Of a DNA stretch of 40,994 nt, positions 16,578 to 25,187 are shown piece by piece. Source of the stretch: Anaerolineales bacterium (lineage in GTDB: Bacteria; Chloroflexota; Anaerolineae; Anaerolineales; Villigracilaceae); assembly GCA_020851785.1 (NCBI GenBank), contig JADZCC010000050.1, positions 1 through 40,994 of the forward strand, given 5' to 3'. A program made the translations under genes and the position numbers. The stretch's first letter is position 1; each line of letters opens with the position of its first letter. The notes beneath the pieces are model-generated. The model saw only the letters and a list, made by a program, of their open reading frames with translations. It was not told the DNA's origin and did not search any database.

Positions 16578-18503
16578 CTACGCCTGCCGCTTCAAAGATA
16601 ACTTGCGTTTTGCCTGATCCAGGCTTTGGAGTAATTTTGTAAACTGAATGGCTTGTTTTTGATACGCTTTCAAATTCAAGCCGCCATTGTGTTGTTCGTC
16701 TTCCTGTAAAAACCTTAATTGTGAAACGTTTGCCTGCGCCGCCGTCCGGCGTAAATCAATAAAGCGATTCGTCAAATCATCCAACAGGCGATCTTCCAAC
16801 GGATCCATTTTTTCATTTTGCGCCAACAATTCCTGCGAAAGGGCTTGCAAAGCTTCCGGCAGGTGACTCGTCAAAAAAAGCGGATACTCTTTTTCATCCT
16901 GTTCAACAGACTGACGCACTGCGTCAAACAGCAACTGATGGTCAGTATAACCGAAATCCTCCAACGCCAACGCGCTCAATCCAAACTCTTCCAGCCTGCG
17001 ATCGAGGCGATAGAGCATTTCTGGTTGACGGAATAAAACGCCCAAACAATATGATTCAACTTTGAAAGTTGGACTCGTAGAGGGAATCAAAACCGGCGCT
17101 TCCACTCTGGGACTCTGCCCGCCAAGCCTGGGCTTGCGCCGCACTACCGGACCCTGAGCCTGCGCGCCAGTCAGGACTCTTTCATCCACCCGTAACATGC
17201 GCGCCAATGCCTGACGGTACGTATCGCGCTCCAGCGGGCTGGGCAGGTCTTCAATGAGCGGCAAAACCTGCGCCGCAATCTGGTCTTTCACTTTTGCGTC
17301 GTTCAAATCCTGCCCGGCCGCCAAAGATTCCATCACATGCACCACAATCGGCTTGGCGGCTTCAATGATAGATTGCCATTCCGCCTTATCGCGGGCAACA
17401 ATTTCATCCGGGTCGAGTTCGTCGGGGATGGATGCAACTCGTAAATCCGCTTGCAGACGCGCTTCATTCTTTAATAATGCGCGCGCGTCAAAGCCCAACT
17501 CCCCTTCCCGATCCATGGCCGAGCGCGCGGCTTCCAGCCCGCGCAAAATCGCTTTCTGTCCGGCGGCGTCCGGGTCGAGCGCCAGCACAATTTTACGGGT
17601 GCTTCGTTTTAATAAGCGCAGTTGATCTTCGGTTAAAGCCGTGCCCATCGGCGAGACCACGTTCTCATAGCCCGCCTGATGCAAAGCGATCACATCCAGA
17701 TAGCCTTCCACGATGACGGCCTGATCCGCCGCGCGAATCGGTTTGCGCGCCCGATCCAACCCGTAGAGTAACCTGCCTTTTGAAAAGATCGGCGTTTCGG
17801 GGCTGTTCAAAAATTTGGGAATGTCGTTCGGGTCCACAATCCGCGCCCCAAAGCCAGCCATTTTTCCATGTTCGTCACGAATCGGAATCATGATTCTATT
17901 TCTGAAACGGTCAAAAGACCTTTGACCTGTGACCTGAGACTCATCCTCACGCACAGACAACATCCCCGCGTCAATCAAATCCTGTTCAGCATGGCCTTTG
18001 TTCAGAAAATGTTTCAGGAAGTGATCGTAACCAGCCGGAGCATAGCCCAGCCCAAAGGTCTCGATGGTTGCGTCGTTTAATCCGCGTTTTTCTTTCAGGT
18101 ACTTCAGAATTTCCTGATTGTTAAATAAATTACTCCGGTAATAAATCACCGCGTCTTCCAAAATTTTTCGTAAATTTTCGTAGGCTTCTTTTTGTTCCGG
18201 CGTTTCGCGGGTATATTCCTTAAGCTCCACGCCCGCGCGCGCGGCCAATTTACGCAAAGCCTCTTTGAAATCCAGCCCTTCGCGCTTCATCACAAACTTG
18301 AAAATATCGCCGCCTTCGTTGCATTGCCCAAAACAGCGCCACGTGCCGGATTCGGGCCAGACCACAAAAGCGGGAGTGTGCTTGTTATCATGAAACGGAC
18401 AAAAGCCGGTATAGTTCTTTCCGGCATGGCGCAATTTAACGCCCGCCTCGGAAACGAGGTCAACGATATCTATTCTGGCTTTGATTTCATCAAATGTGGA
18501 CAT
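16578..18503 (-). CDS. dnaG: DNA primase
   Basis: DnaG makes RNA primers at the replication fork. From the ATG at 18503 the protein has 641 residues. It has an N-terminal CHC2 zinc-finger (C35, H38, C57, C61; the last pair is CFGQC, one residue wider than the common CxxC). The RNA polymerase core contains a Toprim domain with EGYLDV near residue 263 and DPDAAG near 308. A C-terminal region of about 200 residues is likely helicase-binding. The start was chosen because the protein then begins MSTFDEIKARIDIVD, and because a near-consensus promoter overlaps the only upstream alternative (a TTG at 18545). It probably forms an operon with rpoD. Confidence 0.95.
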   Translation of the reverse strand: MSTFDEIKARIDIVDLVSEAGVKLRHAGKNYTGFCPFHDNKHTPAFVVWPESGTWRCFGQCNEGGDIFKFVMKREGLDFKEALRKLAARAGVELKEYTRETPEQKEAYENLRKILEDAVIYYRSNLFNNQEILKYLKEKRGLNDATIETFGLGYAPAGYDHFLKHFLNKGHAEQDLIDAGMLSVREDESQVTGQRSFDRFRNRIMIPIRDEHGKMAGFGARIVDPNDIPKFLNSPETPIFSKGRLLYGLDRARKPIRAADQAVIVEGYLDVIALHQAGYENVVSPMGTALTEDQLRLLKRSTRKIVLALDPDAAGQKAILRGLEAARSAMDREGELGFDARALLKNEARLQADLRVASIPDELDPDEIVARDKAEWQSIIEAAKPIVVHVMESLAAGQDLNDAKVKDQIAAQVLPLIEDLPSPLERDTYRQALARMLRVDERVLTGAQAQGPVVRRKPRLGGQSPRVEAPVLIPSTSPTFKVESYCLGVLFRQPEMLYRLDRRLEEFGLSALALEDFGYTDHQLLFDAVRQSVEQDEKEYPLFLTSHLPEALQALSQELLAQNEKMDPLEDRLLDDLTNRFIDLRRTAAQANVSQLRFLQEDEQHNGGLNLKAYQKQAIQFTKLLQSLDQAKRKLSLKRQA

Positions 18504-18516
18504 GGCTCTCAAGCGA

Positions 18517-18545
18517 ATTATAGACTTGGTTGAGGAGAATGGCAA
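18517..18545 (-). promoter_or_regulatory. Strong sigma-70-type promoter of dnaG-rpoD
   Basis: On the minus strand TTGCCA (18540-18545) and a perfect TATAAT (18517-18522) are separated by exactly 17 bases. Transcription would start near 18510, only about 7 bases before the dnaG ATG. The mRNA would therefore be almost leaderless, with no room for a normal ribosome binding site. Confidence 0.75.
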
Positions 18546-18627
18546 ATCTGGAGCGGATCAAGTTCCACGGCGGAGTAAGTGGGGGTAGAATCGATTTGGT
18601 CAAAAAACGTCAGCTTAAGGAGCCATG

Positions 18628-19200
18628 ATGAATCATACAGAAGCGTTGGCGCTGGTGCGCGAGTATGTAAAAAACGAGGGGTTGGTGCGGCACATGCTTT
18701 CGGTGGAGGCCGCCATGCGCTTTTATGCCGAGAAATTTGCGGAGGATGTGGAGCTTTGGGGCACGATTGGCCTGCTCCACGATTTTGATTGGGAGATTCA
18801 TCCGACGCTGGAACAACATCCGCAAGCCGGATCCGCCCTCCTGCGGGCAAGAGGCGTAAGCGAAGAAATCATTCAGGATATTTTGAGTCATGCCGACCAT
18901 ACAGGCGTGCCGCGCGATACGCTTCGCCGCAAAACGCTGGCCGCCTGCGATGAAGTGACCGGGCTGGTCACCGCCGTGGCTTTGGTGCGGCCTTCGAAAT
19001 CCATTTACGACCTTGAAGCTTCCTCGGTTAAAAAGAAATGGAAGGACAAAGCTTTTGCCGCTGGTACCGACCGAAGCGAGATGGAACACGCCGCCCAGGA
19101 ATTGGGCGTTGAACTCTGGGAGCATGTGGGTAATGTGATAGTGGCCATGCGCCGCCATGCGCCAGAGTTGGGGCTGGTGGGCAACCTTCCGCAGGCCTAA
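18628..19200 (+). CDS. HD-domain hydrolase-like protein
   Basis: This protein of about 190 residues belongs to the HD metal-dependent phosphohydrolase superfamily. Counting from the first of two adjacent ATGs, the metal-binding set is H23, H52-D53 (GLLHDFDW), H89 and H92 (SHADH), and D109 (ACDEVTG). Substrate is unknown; nucleotides or related phosphoesters are typical of the superfamily. An AAGGAG site at 18617-18622 is 2 bases from the ATG at 18625 but 5 bases from the one at 18628, so I prefer the latter. It is transcribed divergently from dnaG and meets the next gene with no intergenic base. Confidence 0.8.
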   Translation: MNHTEALALVREYVKNEGLVRHMLSVEAAMRFYAEKFAEDVELWGTIGLLHDFDWEIHPTLEQHPQAGSALLRARGVSEEIIQDILSHADHTGVPRDTLRRKTLAACDEVTGLVTAVALVRPSKSIYDLEASSVKKKWKDKAFAAGTDRSEMEHAAQELGVELWEHVGNVIVAMRRHAPELGLVGNLPQA

Positions 19201-20808
19201 TTACGGGGCGAAGAACTCCGCGTACAGTGGATCGCTGACGAAAAATAATCCCTCCGCGTCGCGATAGACCAGACGATAACCGCGTAACTGGTCGTGATTG
19301 GCGTCCACAAAAAATTGGTAGGTATCCTGAAACGTAGCGGGATCCACTGCATTTTCCTGCGCGCCAGCCTGGGTGTAATCCAAAATCCTTTGCGACCAGA
19401 TGATAATCAGGTCCGGCCGAATGGACTCAATCGCGCTGTATTTGCTATTCCAGTAACTTTTCACCACCCAGCGCGAATCGTCGGGCAGGTACATGCGCAC
19501 GTCGCGGAAGGCGACCAGTTCCCGGTCGGTTTTGATTTTCGGCAGATATTCTTTTTCCAGAACCGCATAGAACGCCAGCGATCCTTCGTGTTCTTCGCGG
19601 GTGAGCGTTTCGTGATAGAGGTTGAAGTCCTGCTGGAGGTAAACGCCAAATTGATAAATCAGGATGGCGACAACCGCCCCACCCCACAGCCAGAGGAGCG
19701 GGGATTTATATGTTTTCTTAAACGGCGCAAAGTCAAAGAGGACGATGAGACTGCTGTAGATGGGAAGCAAAATGGGCAGAAAGAAATGCGTGGGTTTGAT
19801 GGCAACGGCAAATAAAACGTACAAGCCAAAGGGGATGGACCACAGGGCGATCAGGATATGGCGCAGGCGACTCTCACGCTTCCAAATTCCCAGCCCCAGG
19901 CTAACAAGGGCCAGCAGGATGAAAGGGATTTGTCCGTATAGTTTTTTGAGGATGGGGGCCCAGGCGGCAGGTCCGCTGGCATAATAGAGGACCCAGCCTT
20001 TGGTTTGAAAATGGGATTGACGCGCAAGGATTTCAAGCATATCGTTGAACTGGCTTTTCAACAACATAAACGGGTTGACGATGACGATGGTAGCCGCCAT
20101 GAGAAGCGTAAAGGTTGCGCCCAATTGCGCGGCTTTCCAAACCGTCAGGCGTTTGCTGGCCATCCCCATCAGCAGATAGGTGGGAATGGCCAGGCAGAAG
20201 AAAAGGCCAATTACCTTTGTGCCAACTGCCAGTCCGGTGGCGGCGGCGGCGAAGTAAAAATCCCTTCCAAAATGCAGGTTGTCGCGATCCAAAAAGTAAA
20301 GCGTTAAAACGACAAAGAGGAAGGCCAGGCTATCCACGTGCCACCATAAATTATTTTCCACCACGGCGGAAACGGACAGTAAGAAGATGAACAAACCGAG
20401 GCTTTTGAGATGGGATTTGAATTTGGTCTGGGTATAAACGAGCAGGAGGAGCGCGGCCAGCATGGGCAAAACGCCAACCATTTGTCGAAGCGCCAACAGG
20501 TTAAGTTGCACGTGATCGTAGCCCTGCGTGAAGACAATGGGTAAAAGCGTGAGGGCGCTCAACGCATAAAATGGCCAGCCATAGTAATAATGGCCATAGA
20601 CAATGAAATTGATGAGATGCGCTTTAAGCGTCGCCTCCGGGCGAATCATTTTGATGGCGATGGGATATTGCGCGAACTCGTCGGGCTCGAAGAGCGAGAT
20701 CATCATGCGGTCTTTGGCGCCGGTGGCGTTGGGAAAGATGAATAAAATAAAATATAACGCGCCAATTGAAATCAGCGCGAAAAAAACCTGTTTTTGAGTT
20801 TTCGTCAT
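19201..20808 (-). CDS. Polytopic membrane glycosyltransferase-like protein (GT-C type)
   Basis: This 535-residue protein has about ten or more hydrophobic helices and a soluble C-terminal domain. After the first helix comes an acidic loop (FEPDEFAQYP, about residues 40-50), the hallmark position of the Asp/Glu pair in GT-C enzymes of the PMT/ArnT/GT39 type that use lipid-linked sugars. Substrate and acceptor cannot be read from the sequence. Function is therefore a superfamily guess. The ATG at 20808 follows an alternative TTG directly. A TATCAT hexamer (20815-20820) lies 6 bases upstream, suggesting a leaderless start. The stop codon abuts the stop of the convergent HD gene. Confidence 0.6.
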   Translation of the reverse strand: MTKTQKQVFFALISIGALYFILFIFPNATGAKDRMMISLFEPDEFAQYPIAIKMIRPEATLKAHLINFIVYGHYYYGWPFYALSALTLLPIVFTQGYDHVQLNLLALRQMVGVLPMLAALLLLVYTQTKFKSHLKSLGLFIFLLSVSAVVENNLWWHVDSLAFLFVVLTLYFLDRDNLHFGRDFYFAAAATGLAVGTKVIGLFFCLAIPTYLLMGMASKRLTVWKAAQLGATFTLLMAATIVIVNPFMLLKSQFNDMLEILARQSHFQTKGWVLYYASGPAAWAPILKKLYGQIPFILLALVSLGLGIWKRESRLRHILIALWSIPFGLYVLFAVAIKPTHFFLPILLPIYSSLIVLFDFAPFKKTYKSPLLWLWGGAVVAILIYQFGVYLQQDFNLYHETLTREEHEGSLAFYAVLEKEYLPKIKTDRELVAFRDVRMYLPDDSRWVVKSYWNSKYSAIESIRPDLIIIWSQRILDYTQAGAQENAVDPATFQDTYQFFVDANHDQLRGYRLVYRDAEGLFFVSDPLYAEFFAP

Positions 20809-20835
20809 CAAGTAATGATACCATTTGCGCCAAAT

Positions 20836-20865
20836 AAAAAATCCCGCCCACGGCGGGATTTTTTA
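20836..20865 (-). terminator. Rho-independent terminator
   Basis: A perfect 9-bp stem (20840-20848 with 20852-20860, arm AATCCCGCC) has a 3-base loop. A-runs and T-runs on the two sides allow function in both directions. It directly follows the stop codon of the minus-strand gene at 20868-21266, so it most likely ends that transcript. It also separates that gene from the glycosyltransferase gene. Confidence 0.85.
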
Positions 20866-20867
20866 TT

Positions 20868-21266
20868 TCACTTCTTCTTTTTCTTTGGGCTTTTGTTCTT
20901 CAGCGCTTCCAATTCCAATTTGCTTTTTTCAAGCTCGGCTTGCAGTTTTTTTTGTTGCAAATTTGCCAGCGCGGATTCTCTTTTTTCCTTGCGCCAGGTG
21001 ATGATGGTGGTGACCGCAAACCCAATCAGCGAGGTAAGCGAGGCGACCAAAGAGCCAATCAAGGCCGTGGCGTTTTGACTGGCCGGGGTTGCGGAAGGCT
21101 CGTCTGGAGCGTTGGGATCTTCCGGGGTGACGATCACCGAGGGGTTGCCGGTGGCTGAAGGCGCAGGAGAACTGCCAGAGCGCATCAGGGGAAGCGTAAA
21201 AAAGAACAGTGTCGAAAGCAAAAACAAAATTAGAAAAACGCTTTGAAGTTTGTTAAATTTCCACAT
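20868..21266 (-). CDS. Hypothetical two-helix membrane protein with C-terminal coiled coil
   Basis: I do not recognise this 132-residue protein. It has an N-terminal hydrophobic helix (about 8-27), a Pro/Ser/Thr-rich linker (about 31-64) and a second helix (about 67-90). The charged tail (about 93-132) is probably a coiled coil, rich in Gln, Glu, Leu and Lys, and ends in a lysine run. The linker should face outside and the tail the cytoplasm. It follows the Thr/Pro-rich protein upstream by 20 bases, so the two are likely cotranscribed. Confidence 0.6.
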   Translation of the reverse strand: MWKFNKLQSVFLILFLLSTLFFFTLPLMRSGSSPAPSATGNPSVIVTPEDPNAPDEPSATPASQNATALIGSLVASLTSLIGFAVTTIITWRKEKRESALANLQQKKLQAELEKSKLELEALKNKSPKKKKK

Positions 21267-21286
21267 GGCGTTTCTCCTGCATTTAA

Positions 21287-22027
21287 TTACGGATTCTTTT
21301 TGAATCTCACCAGCGCCAGGTTTTTTCCGCAGTCGTTGAAAGTATCCAGCGTGATTGGCTCTGAAAGCGGAAGCCCGGCCTGATCCAAAATTTGGACGGT
21401 GAGTTCGCCTTTGGAAAGGATTGGAACCGTGCCGAGGAAAAACTCATAGCCGGATTTTCCATAAGCGGGCGCCGTGCCGGTGACGGTGACGGTGGGCGGC
21501 TCGTTTTTGGTCTTGCCGTTGTACATGCCGCCGAGGCGAATCACAATTCCAGTGATGTCGGCGTTGTTGGCGTCCACTACCGTGCCGCCTACGCCCTGCC
21601 AGTTGCAGGCTGAATCCGCGTGGATGATGGTACTCGCAATGTAAGTCACCGTGGCGGAGAAGGGCCGCTTGGGCGGTTTGGTGGCAGTGGGCGTTATGCT
21701 GGGGGTGATCAGCGAAAGCAAGGTGGGCGAAGCCTCCAGCGTGAGCGTGGGCAGGAGCGTTTCAGTGGGCGTCACAATCGGCGTGAGCGTGGGCGTCCAG
21801 GTGGCGTCCAGTTGAATGGGCGTGATGGTGGGTGTGGCGGTTGGGTTCTTTCCGCCCGGAGGATACGGATTCAGTTTGGAGGTGGGATATAAATAGAGGA
21901 CCAGAAAATAGAGGACCAGGCAACCGGTGATCAACAACATCAGGATGCTCAGCATATCCCAAAGGTCAATGCGGCTTTTGGGTTTTGGCGCAGGGGCGTC
22001 GTCGTAATCGTAGTTATAGTTGCTCAT
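21287..22027 (-). CDS. Hypothetical membrane-anchored protein with Thr/Pro-rich stalk
   Basis: This 246-residue protein has a short cytoplasmic N-terminus (Asn/Tyr/Asp-rich), one transmembrane helix (about 25-47), a long Thr/Pro-rich stalk with TPT-like repeats (about 60-140) and a C-terminal beta-rich domain of about 105 residues containing two cysteines (in DSACNW and NDCGKN) that could form a disulfide. The start at 22027 has a GGAG site about 8 bases upstream. The frame continues to 22090, but that would run into the preceding gene. Such stalks are common in surface proteins of Chloroflexota. Function is unknown. Confidence 0.65.
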   Translation of the reverse strand: MSNYNYDYDDAPAPKPKSRIDLWDMLSILMLLITGCLVLYFLVLYLYPTSKLNPYPPGGKNPTATPTITPIQLDATWTPTLTPIVTPTETLLPTLTLEASPTLLSLITPSITPTATKPPKRPFSATVTYIASTIIHADSACNWQGVGGTVVDANNADITGIVIRLGGMYNGKTKNEPPTVTVTGTAPAYGKSGYEFFLGTVPILSKGELTVQILDQAGLPLSEPITLDTFNDCGKNLALVRFKKNP

Positions 22028-22046
22028 CAAGCTACTCCAAAAAAAA

Positions 22047-22922
22047 TTATGGGGAGAGGGTAATTGCGCTGTTGGCGCGTTTCTCTGCAACCCAGGCGCT
22101 TAAAGCCTGTTCCTGCATCAGCATCAATGCATCCGGGCTGAGCGGGTGTTCTCCGCGCTCCAGCGCTTTGAAGATGTGAAAACCCGCGTCGGTTTGGATC
22201 ACGCCGCTGATTTCTCCGGCTTGCAGGGCAAAGGCGGCTTCGTCGGCTTTGGGGTCGAGCAAATAACCGCGCGGGGCCCAGCCTAATTCGCCAAGCGTCA
22301 CCGGGTCGTAGAGCGCGGCCAGCGCGTCAAACTCCGTTCCGTTTTGCAATTGTCCAAGCGCGTAATTGGCATCTTCCTGATTATAGGTCAAAATCTGGCG
22401 CAGATGAATTTGCTCGGCTGTGGTCGGCACATCCGCAATGATTTTGTCACGCATCCAGGCGGCTTCGATGGAACGGCGCAAGGCCGCTTTGAAGGATTCG
22501 TCATCATAACCATGCGCGGACTTCCATTGATTGACAGTATCCGGGTTTCCGAGCGCGTCAATTCGGGACTGGAGGTCGGCGTCGGTCAAGTTGAAATTTT
22601 CTGCGCGAGCGGCCTGAGCCAGCAACATCTCCGCGATTAAATCTTCAAGCACAGTTTTGCTTGCGTCTGCGTCTGTAACCGTTATGCCAAGCGCGGTTTG
22701 CGCGTTTTTATAACGCGTCAATTCGGCTTGAAACTCAGCCAGCGTCAGATACTCGCCGTTGACAATCGCCGCTGAAGGCGGCGGAGTGGCGGTGGGCGGC
22801 AAAGGCGTAAAAGTCGGCGGTTCGGGGGTGGAGGTCGGCGTCGGCGCGAAAGAGGCGCAGGCATTTAATCCAAAAATCAGGGGCAAGAACAAGCCCATCA
22901 AAAGGGAGCGTTTAGAAAACAT
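22047..22922 (-). CDS. Parvulin-like peptidyl-prolyl isomerase lipoprotein (SurA/PrsA type)
   Basis: From the ATG at 22922 this 291-residue protein has a signal peptide ending in the lipobox LNAC (C22), then a Thr/Pro-rich linker (about 27-55). A SurA_N-like helical domain follows (VNGEYLTLAEFQAEL onward), then a PPIC rotamase domain in the last 100 residues (IHLRQILTYNQED, LGELGWAPRGYL, GFHIFKALERGEH). It probably assists folding of secreted proteins outside the membrane. An alternative GTG at 22943 would put seven residues before the signal sequence. A TATAAT at 22930-22935 suggests a leaderless transcript from the ATG. It leads a three-gene set of membrane or surface proteins. Confidence 0.8.
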   Translation of the reverse strand: MFSKRSLLMGLFLPLIFGLNACASFAPTPTSTPEPPTFTPLPPTATPPPSAAIVNGEYLTLAEFQAELTRYKNAQTALGITVTDADASKTVLEDLIAEMLLAQAARAENFNLTDADLQSRIDALGNPDTVNQWKSAHGYDDESFKAALRRSIEAAWMRDKIIADVPTTAEQIHLRQILTYNQEDANYALGQLQNGTEFDALAALYDPVTLGELGWAPRGYLLDPKADEAAFALQAGEISGVIQTDAGFHIFKALERGEHPLSPDALMLMQEQALSAWVAEKRANSAITLSP

Positions 22923-22929
22923 TTGCAGA

Positions 22930-22935
22930 ATTATA
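22930..22935 (-). promoter_or_regulatory. Candidate -10 element next to a start codon
   Basis: A perfect TATAAT on the minus strand ends 7 bases before the ATG of the lipoprotein gene, so transcription could begin at the start codon itself. No good -35 hexamer is seen; the upstream area is the T-run of the groEL terminator. Weak evidence on its own, but dnaG shows the same geometry. Confidence 0.4.
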
Positions 22936-22950
22936 CCCGCCACGTGGATT

Positions 22951-22984
22951 AAAAAAAGTAGGTCACGCTTGGCGCGTGACCTAC
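22951..22984 (-). terminator. Rho-independent terminator of groES-groEL
   Basis: A perfect 11-bp stem (22958-22968 with 22974-22984, arm GTAGGTCACGC) with a 5-base loop is followed on the minus strand by seven T residues. It lies 16 bases after the groEL stop codon. Confidence 0.9.
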
Positions 22985-23000
22985 AAATTTGTTGAGCGGC

Positions 23001-24662
23001 TTAGTAGTCCATGCCGCCCATGCCGCCCGGAGGCATGGCTGGGGCCTTATCCTTTTCGGGGATGTCGGTGATCAGCACGTCGGTGGTGAGGATCATCGCG
23101 GCGATGGAAGCGGCGTTTTCGAGCGCGCCGCGCACCACTTTGACCGGGTCAATCACGCCGGCTTTGAGCATGTCGGTGTATTCGCCGGTGAGGACGTTGT
23201 AGCCGATGTTGACGTTCTTCTTCTCCGCGGCAGTGCGGCGCACCGTGTCAATGATCACGGAGCCGTCTTGTCCGGCGTTGGAAGCCAGTTTGCGGATCGG
23301 GGCTTCGAGGGCCTTCTTGACGATGTTGATGCCGACTTTGATTTCTTCGTTGTCGTTGTCGGCGTGGGCTTTGGCGAGCTTGTCCAGCTTGTTCGCGGCG
23401 TTGATGAGGGAAATTTCGCCGCCGGGGACGATGCCTTCTTCGACTGCGGCGCGCGCGGCGGAGAGCGCGTCTTCCACGCGGTGTTTCTTTTCCTTCATTT
23501 CGGTTTCGGTGGCGGCGCCAACGCGAATGATGGCCACGCCGCCGCTCAATTTGGCGAGGCGTTCCTGCAGTTTTTCCTTATCGTAATCGCTGGTGGATTT
23601 GTCAATTTCGATGCGGATTTCCTTGATGCGACCTTCGATGTCGCCCTTCTTGCCTTTACCGCCCACGATGGTGGTGTTTTCCTTGTCGGAAACAACCTTC
23701 TCGGCGCGGCCTAAATCGGCCACGGCCACGCTTTCCAACTTGCGGCCGGTCTCTTCAGAGATGACCTGTCCCGCGGTGAGGACGGCAATGTCTTGCAACA
23801 TGGCTTTGCGGCGATCGCCAAAGCCAGGGGCTTTGATCGCCAGCACGTTCAACATGCCGCGGATTTTGTTCAAAATCAAAGTCGCCAGCGCTTCGCCATC
23901 CACGTCTTCAGCGATGATGACGAGTTCGCGTTTGCCGAGTTGGACGAGTTTTTCGAGCAGAGGCACAATGTCTTGCGCGGCGGAAATCTTCTTGTCGTAG
24001 ATTAAAACGTAGGCGTCGTTAATTTGGGCTTCCATTTGCTCGCCGTTGGTGATGAAGTACGGGGAGAGGTAGCCGCGATCAAATTGCATACCTTCGACGA
24101 AATCCGTCTCGAATTGCATGGTCTTGGATTCTTCAACGGTGATCACGCCGTCTTTGCCAACTTTGTCCATCACGTCGGCGATCAGGTTGCCCACTTCCGC
24201 ATCCGCGGCGGAGTTGGTAGCCACAGAGGCGATTTCTTCCTTGGTGTCAATCTTGGTGGAGTTCTTCTTCAGTTCGGTCACAATCGCTTCGGTGGCCAGT
24301 TCAATGCCCTTCTTCAAGAGCATCGGGTTGTAACCGGCTTCCAAAGCCTTCAAGCCTTCGTTCACAATCGCGTGGGCCAACACGGTGGAGGTGGTGGTGC
24401 CGTCGCCAGCAATGTCGTTGGTCTTTTGCGCGGCTTCCTTCAGCAATTGCGCGCCCATGTTTTCAAACGGGTCTTCGAGTTCAATTTCCTTGGCGACGGA
24501 AACGCCGTCGTGAGTGATGGTGGGGGAGCCAAACTTGCGGTCAATCGAAACGTTGCGACCTTTGGGTCCGAGGGTTGCGGAAACAGCGTTGGCAACCACG
24601 TTCATGCCCTTCTTCAGCTTAGCGCGGGCTTCTTCTGAAAATACAATTTGTTTAGCGGCCAT
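23001..24662 (-). CDS. groEL: Chaperonin GroEL (Hsp60)
   Basis: GroEL forms the double-ring ATP-dependent folding chamber for cytosolic proteins. The 553-residue sequence begins [19 protein letters not shown]. It contains the ATP-site motifs [10 protein letters not shown] and [15 protein letters not shown], apical and intermediate domains of normal order, and the C-terminal Gly/Met-rich tail ending GGMGGMDY. It lies 31 bases after groES with an AGAGGAAG ribosome binding site. Transcription should start at the CIRCE-controlled promoter upstream of groES. Confidence 0.98.
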   Translation of the reverse strand: MAAKQIVFSEEARAKLKKGMNVVANAVSATLGPKGRNVSIDRKFGSPTITHDGVSVAKEIELEDPFENMGAQLLKEAAQKTNDIAGDGTTTSTVLAHAIVNEGLKALEAGYNPMLLKKGIELATEAIVTELKKNSTKIDTKEEIASVATNSAADAEVGNLIADVMDKVGKDGVITVEESKTMQFETDFVEGMQFDRGYLSPYFITNGEQMEAQINDAYVLIYDKKISAAQDIVPLLEKLVQLGKRELVIIAEDVDGEALATLILNKIRGMLNVLAIKAPGFGDRRKAMLQDIAVLTAGQVISEETGRKLESVAVADLGRAEKVVSDKENTTIVGGKGKKGDIEGRIKEIRIEIDKSTSDYDKEKLQERLAKLSGGVAIIRVGAATETEMKEKKHRVEDALSAARAAVEEGIVPGGEISLINAANKLDKLAKAHADNDNEEIKVGINIVKKALEAPIRKLASNAGQDGSVIIDTVRRTAAEKKNVNIGYNVLTGEYTDMLKAGVIDPVKVVRGALENAASIAAMILTTDVLITDIPEKDKAPAMPPGGMGGMDY

Positions 24663-24693
24663 AATTCACTTCCTCTTCTGATTGATGTAATGA

Positions 24694-24990
24694 CTAACCG
24701 ACAATACCGAGCAAATCGCTCTCGCGCATGATCAGCAATTTCTTGCCGTCAATTTTCACTTCGGTGCCAGAATACTTGGCAAACAGCACCACGTCGCCAA
24801 CTTTCACATCCAAAGCGATGCGTTCGCCTTCGTCGTTGCGATCGCCGGGGCCGGTGGCCAACACCTTGGCCTGTTGCGGCTTTTCCTTCGCGGTTTCCGG
24901 CAGGATGATTCCGCCAGCGGTCAATTCTTCCTGTTCGATGGGTTCAACCAAAACGCGGCTACCCAGGGGCTTAAATGAAATTTTCGCCAT
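24694..24990 (-). CDS. groES: Co-chaperonin GroES (Hsp10)
   Basis: GroES is the heptameric lid of the GroEL chamber. It is 98 residues with the family pattern [10 protein letters not shown] near the start, the mobile loop around [17 protein letters not shown], and [35 protein letters not shown] at the end. It is the first gene of the heat-shock operon, with a CIRCE element and a strong promoter directly upstream. Confidence 0.98.
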   Translation of the reverse strand: MAKISFKPLGSRVLVEPIEQEELTAGGIILPETAKEKPQQAKVLATGPGDRNDEGERIALDVKVGDVVLFAKYSGTEVKIDGKKLLIMRESDLLGIVG

Positions 24991-25033
24991 TTTTTTCTCC
25001 TATAAGGGTTTTGAATTTTGAATAAGCATAGAA

Positions 25034-25060
25034 TTAGCGCTCAAAGCTTTAGAGCGCTAA
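25034..25060. promoter_or_regulatory. CIRCE operator (HrcA binding site)
   Basis: TTAGCGCTC, a 9-base spacer and GAGCGCTAA form a perfect inverted repeat. It has the architecture of CIRCE (TTAGCACTC-N9-GAGTGCTAA), with a compensated A-to-G/T-to-C change in both arms. It covers the predicted start of the groES transcript, as expected for repression by HrcA. The hrcA gene itself is not in the window. Confidence 0.92.
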
Positions 25061-25065
25061 CGGTC

Positions 25066-25094
25066 ATTTTAGCCAGTTAAATTAGCCAAGTCAA
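25066..25094 (-). promoter_or_regulatory. Sigma-70-type promoter of groES-groEL
   Basis: On the minus strand TTGACT (25089-25094) and TAAAAT (25066-25071) are separated by 17 bases. The predicted transcription start (about 25059) falls within the CIRCE element, so HrcA binding would block initiation or early elongation. Confidence 0.85.
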
Positions 25095-25187
25095 GGGGAT
25101 TGTACAATTTCTTACATAACTCTGATAATTTCAACGGCGGCGCGTTCCCCGCCCTGGCCTGCCAGCCTTTCAGCCGCATTTTCTCCG

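Noticed and set aside
18504..18545. dnaG start at the TTG at 18545
   Set aside because: The extra 14 residues are not part of the family, and this stretch holds the -35 and -10 boxes of the gene's own promoter.
22989..24638. Long plus-strand frames antisense to groEL
   Set aside because: Compositionally biased mirror frames opposite an unmistakable groEL, with no independent ribosome binding sites or domains.
25061..25187. Possible small RNA or gene between vsr and groES
   Set aside because: Apart from the groES promoter I see no open frame with a ribosome binding site, no tRNA-like fold and no terminator.
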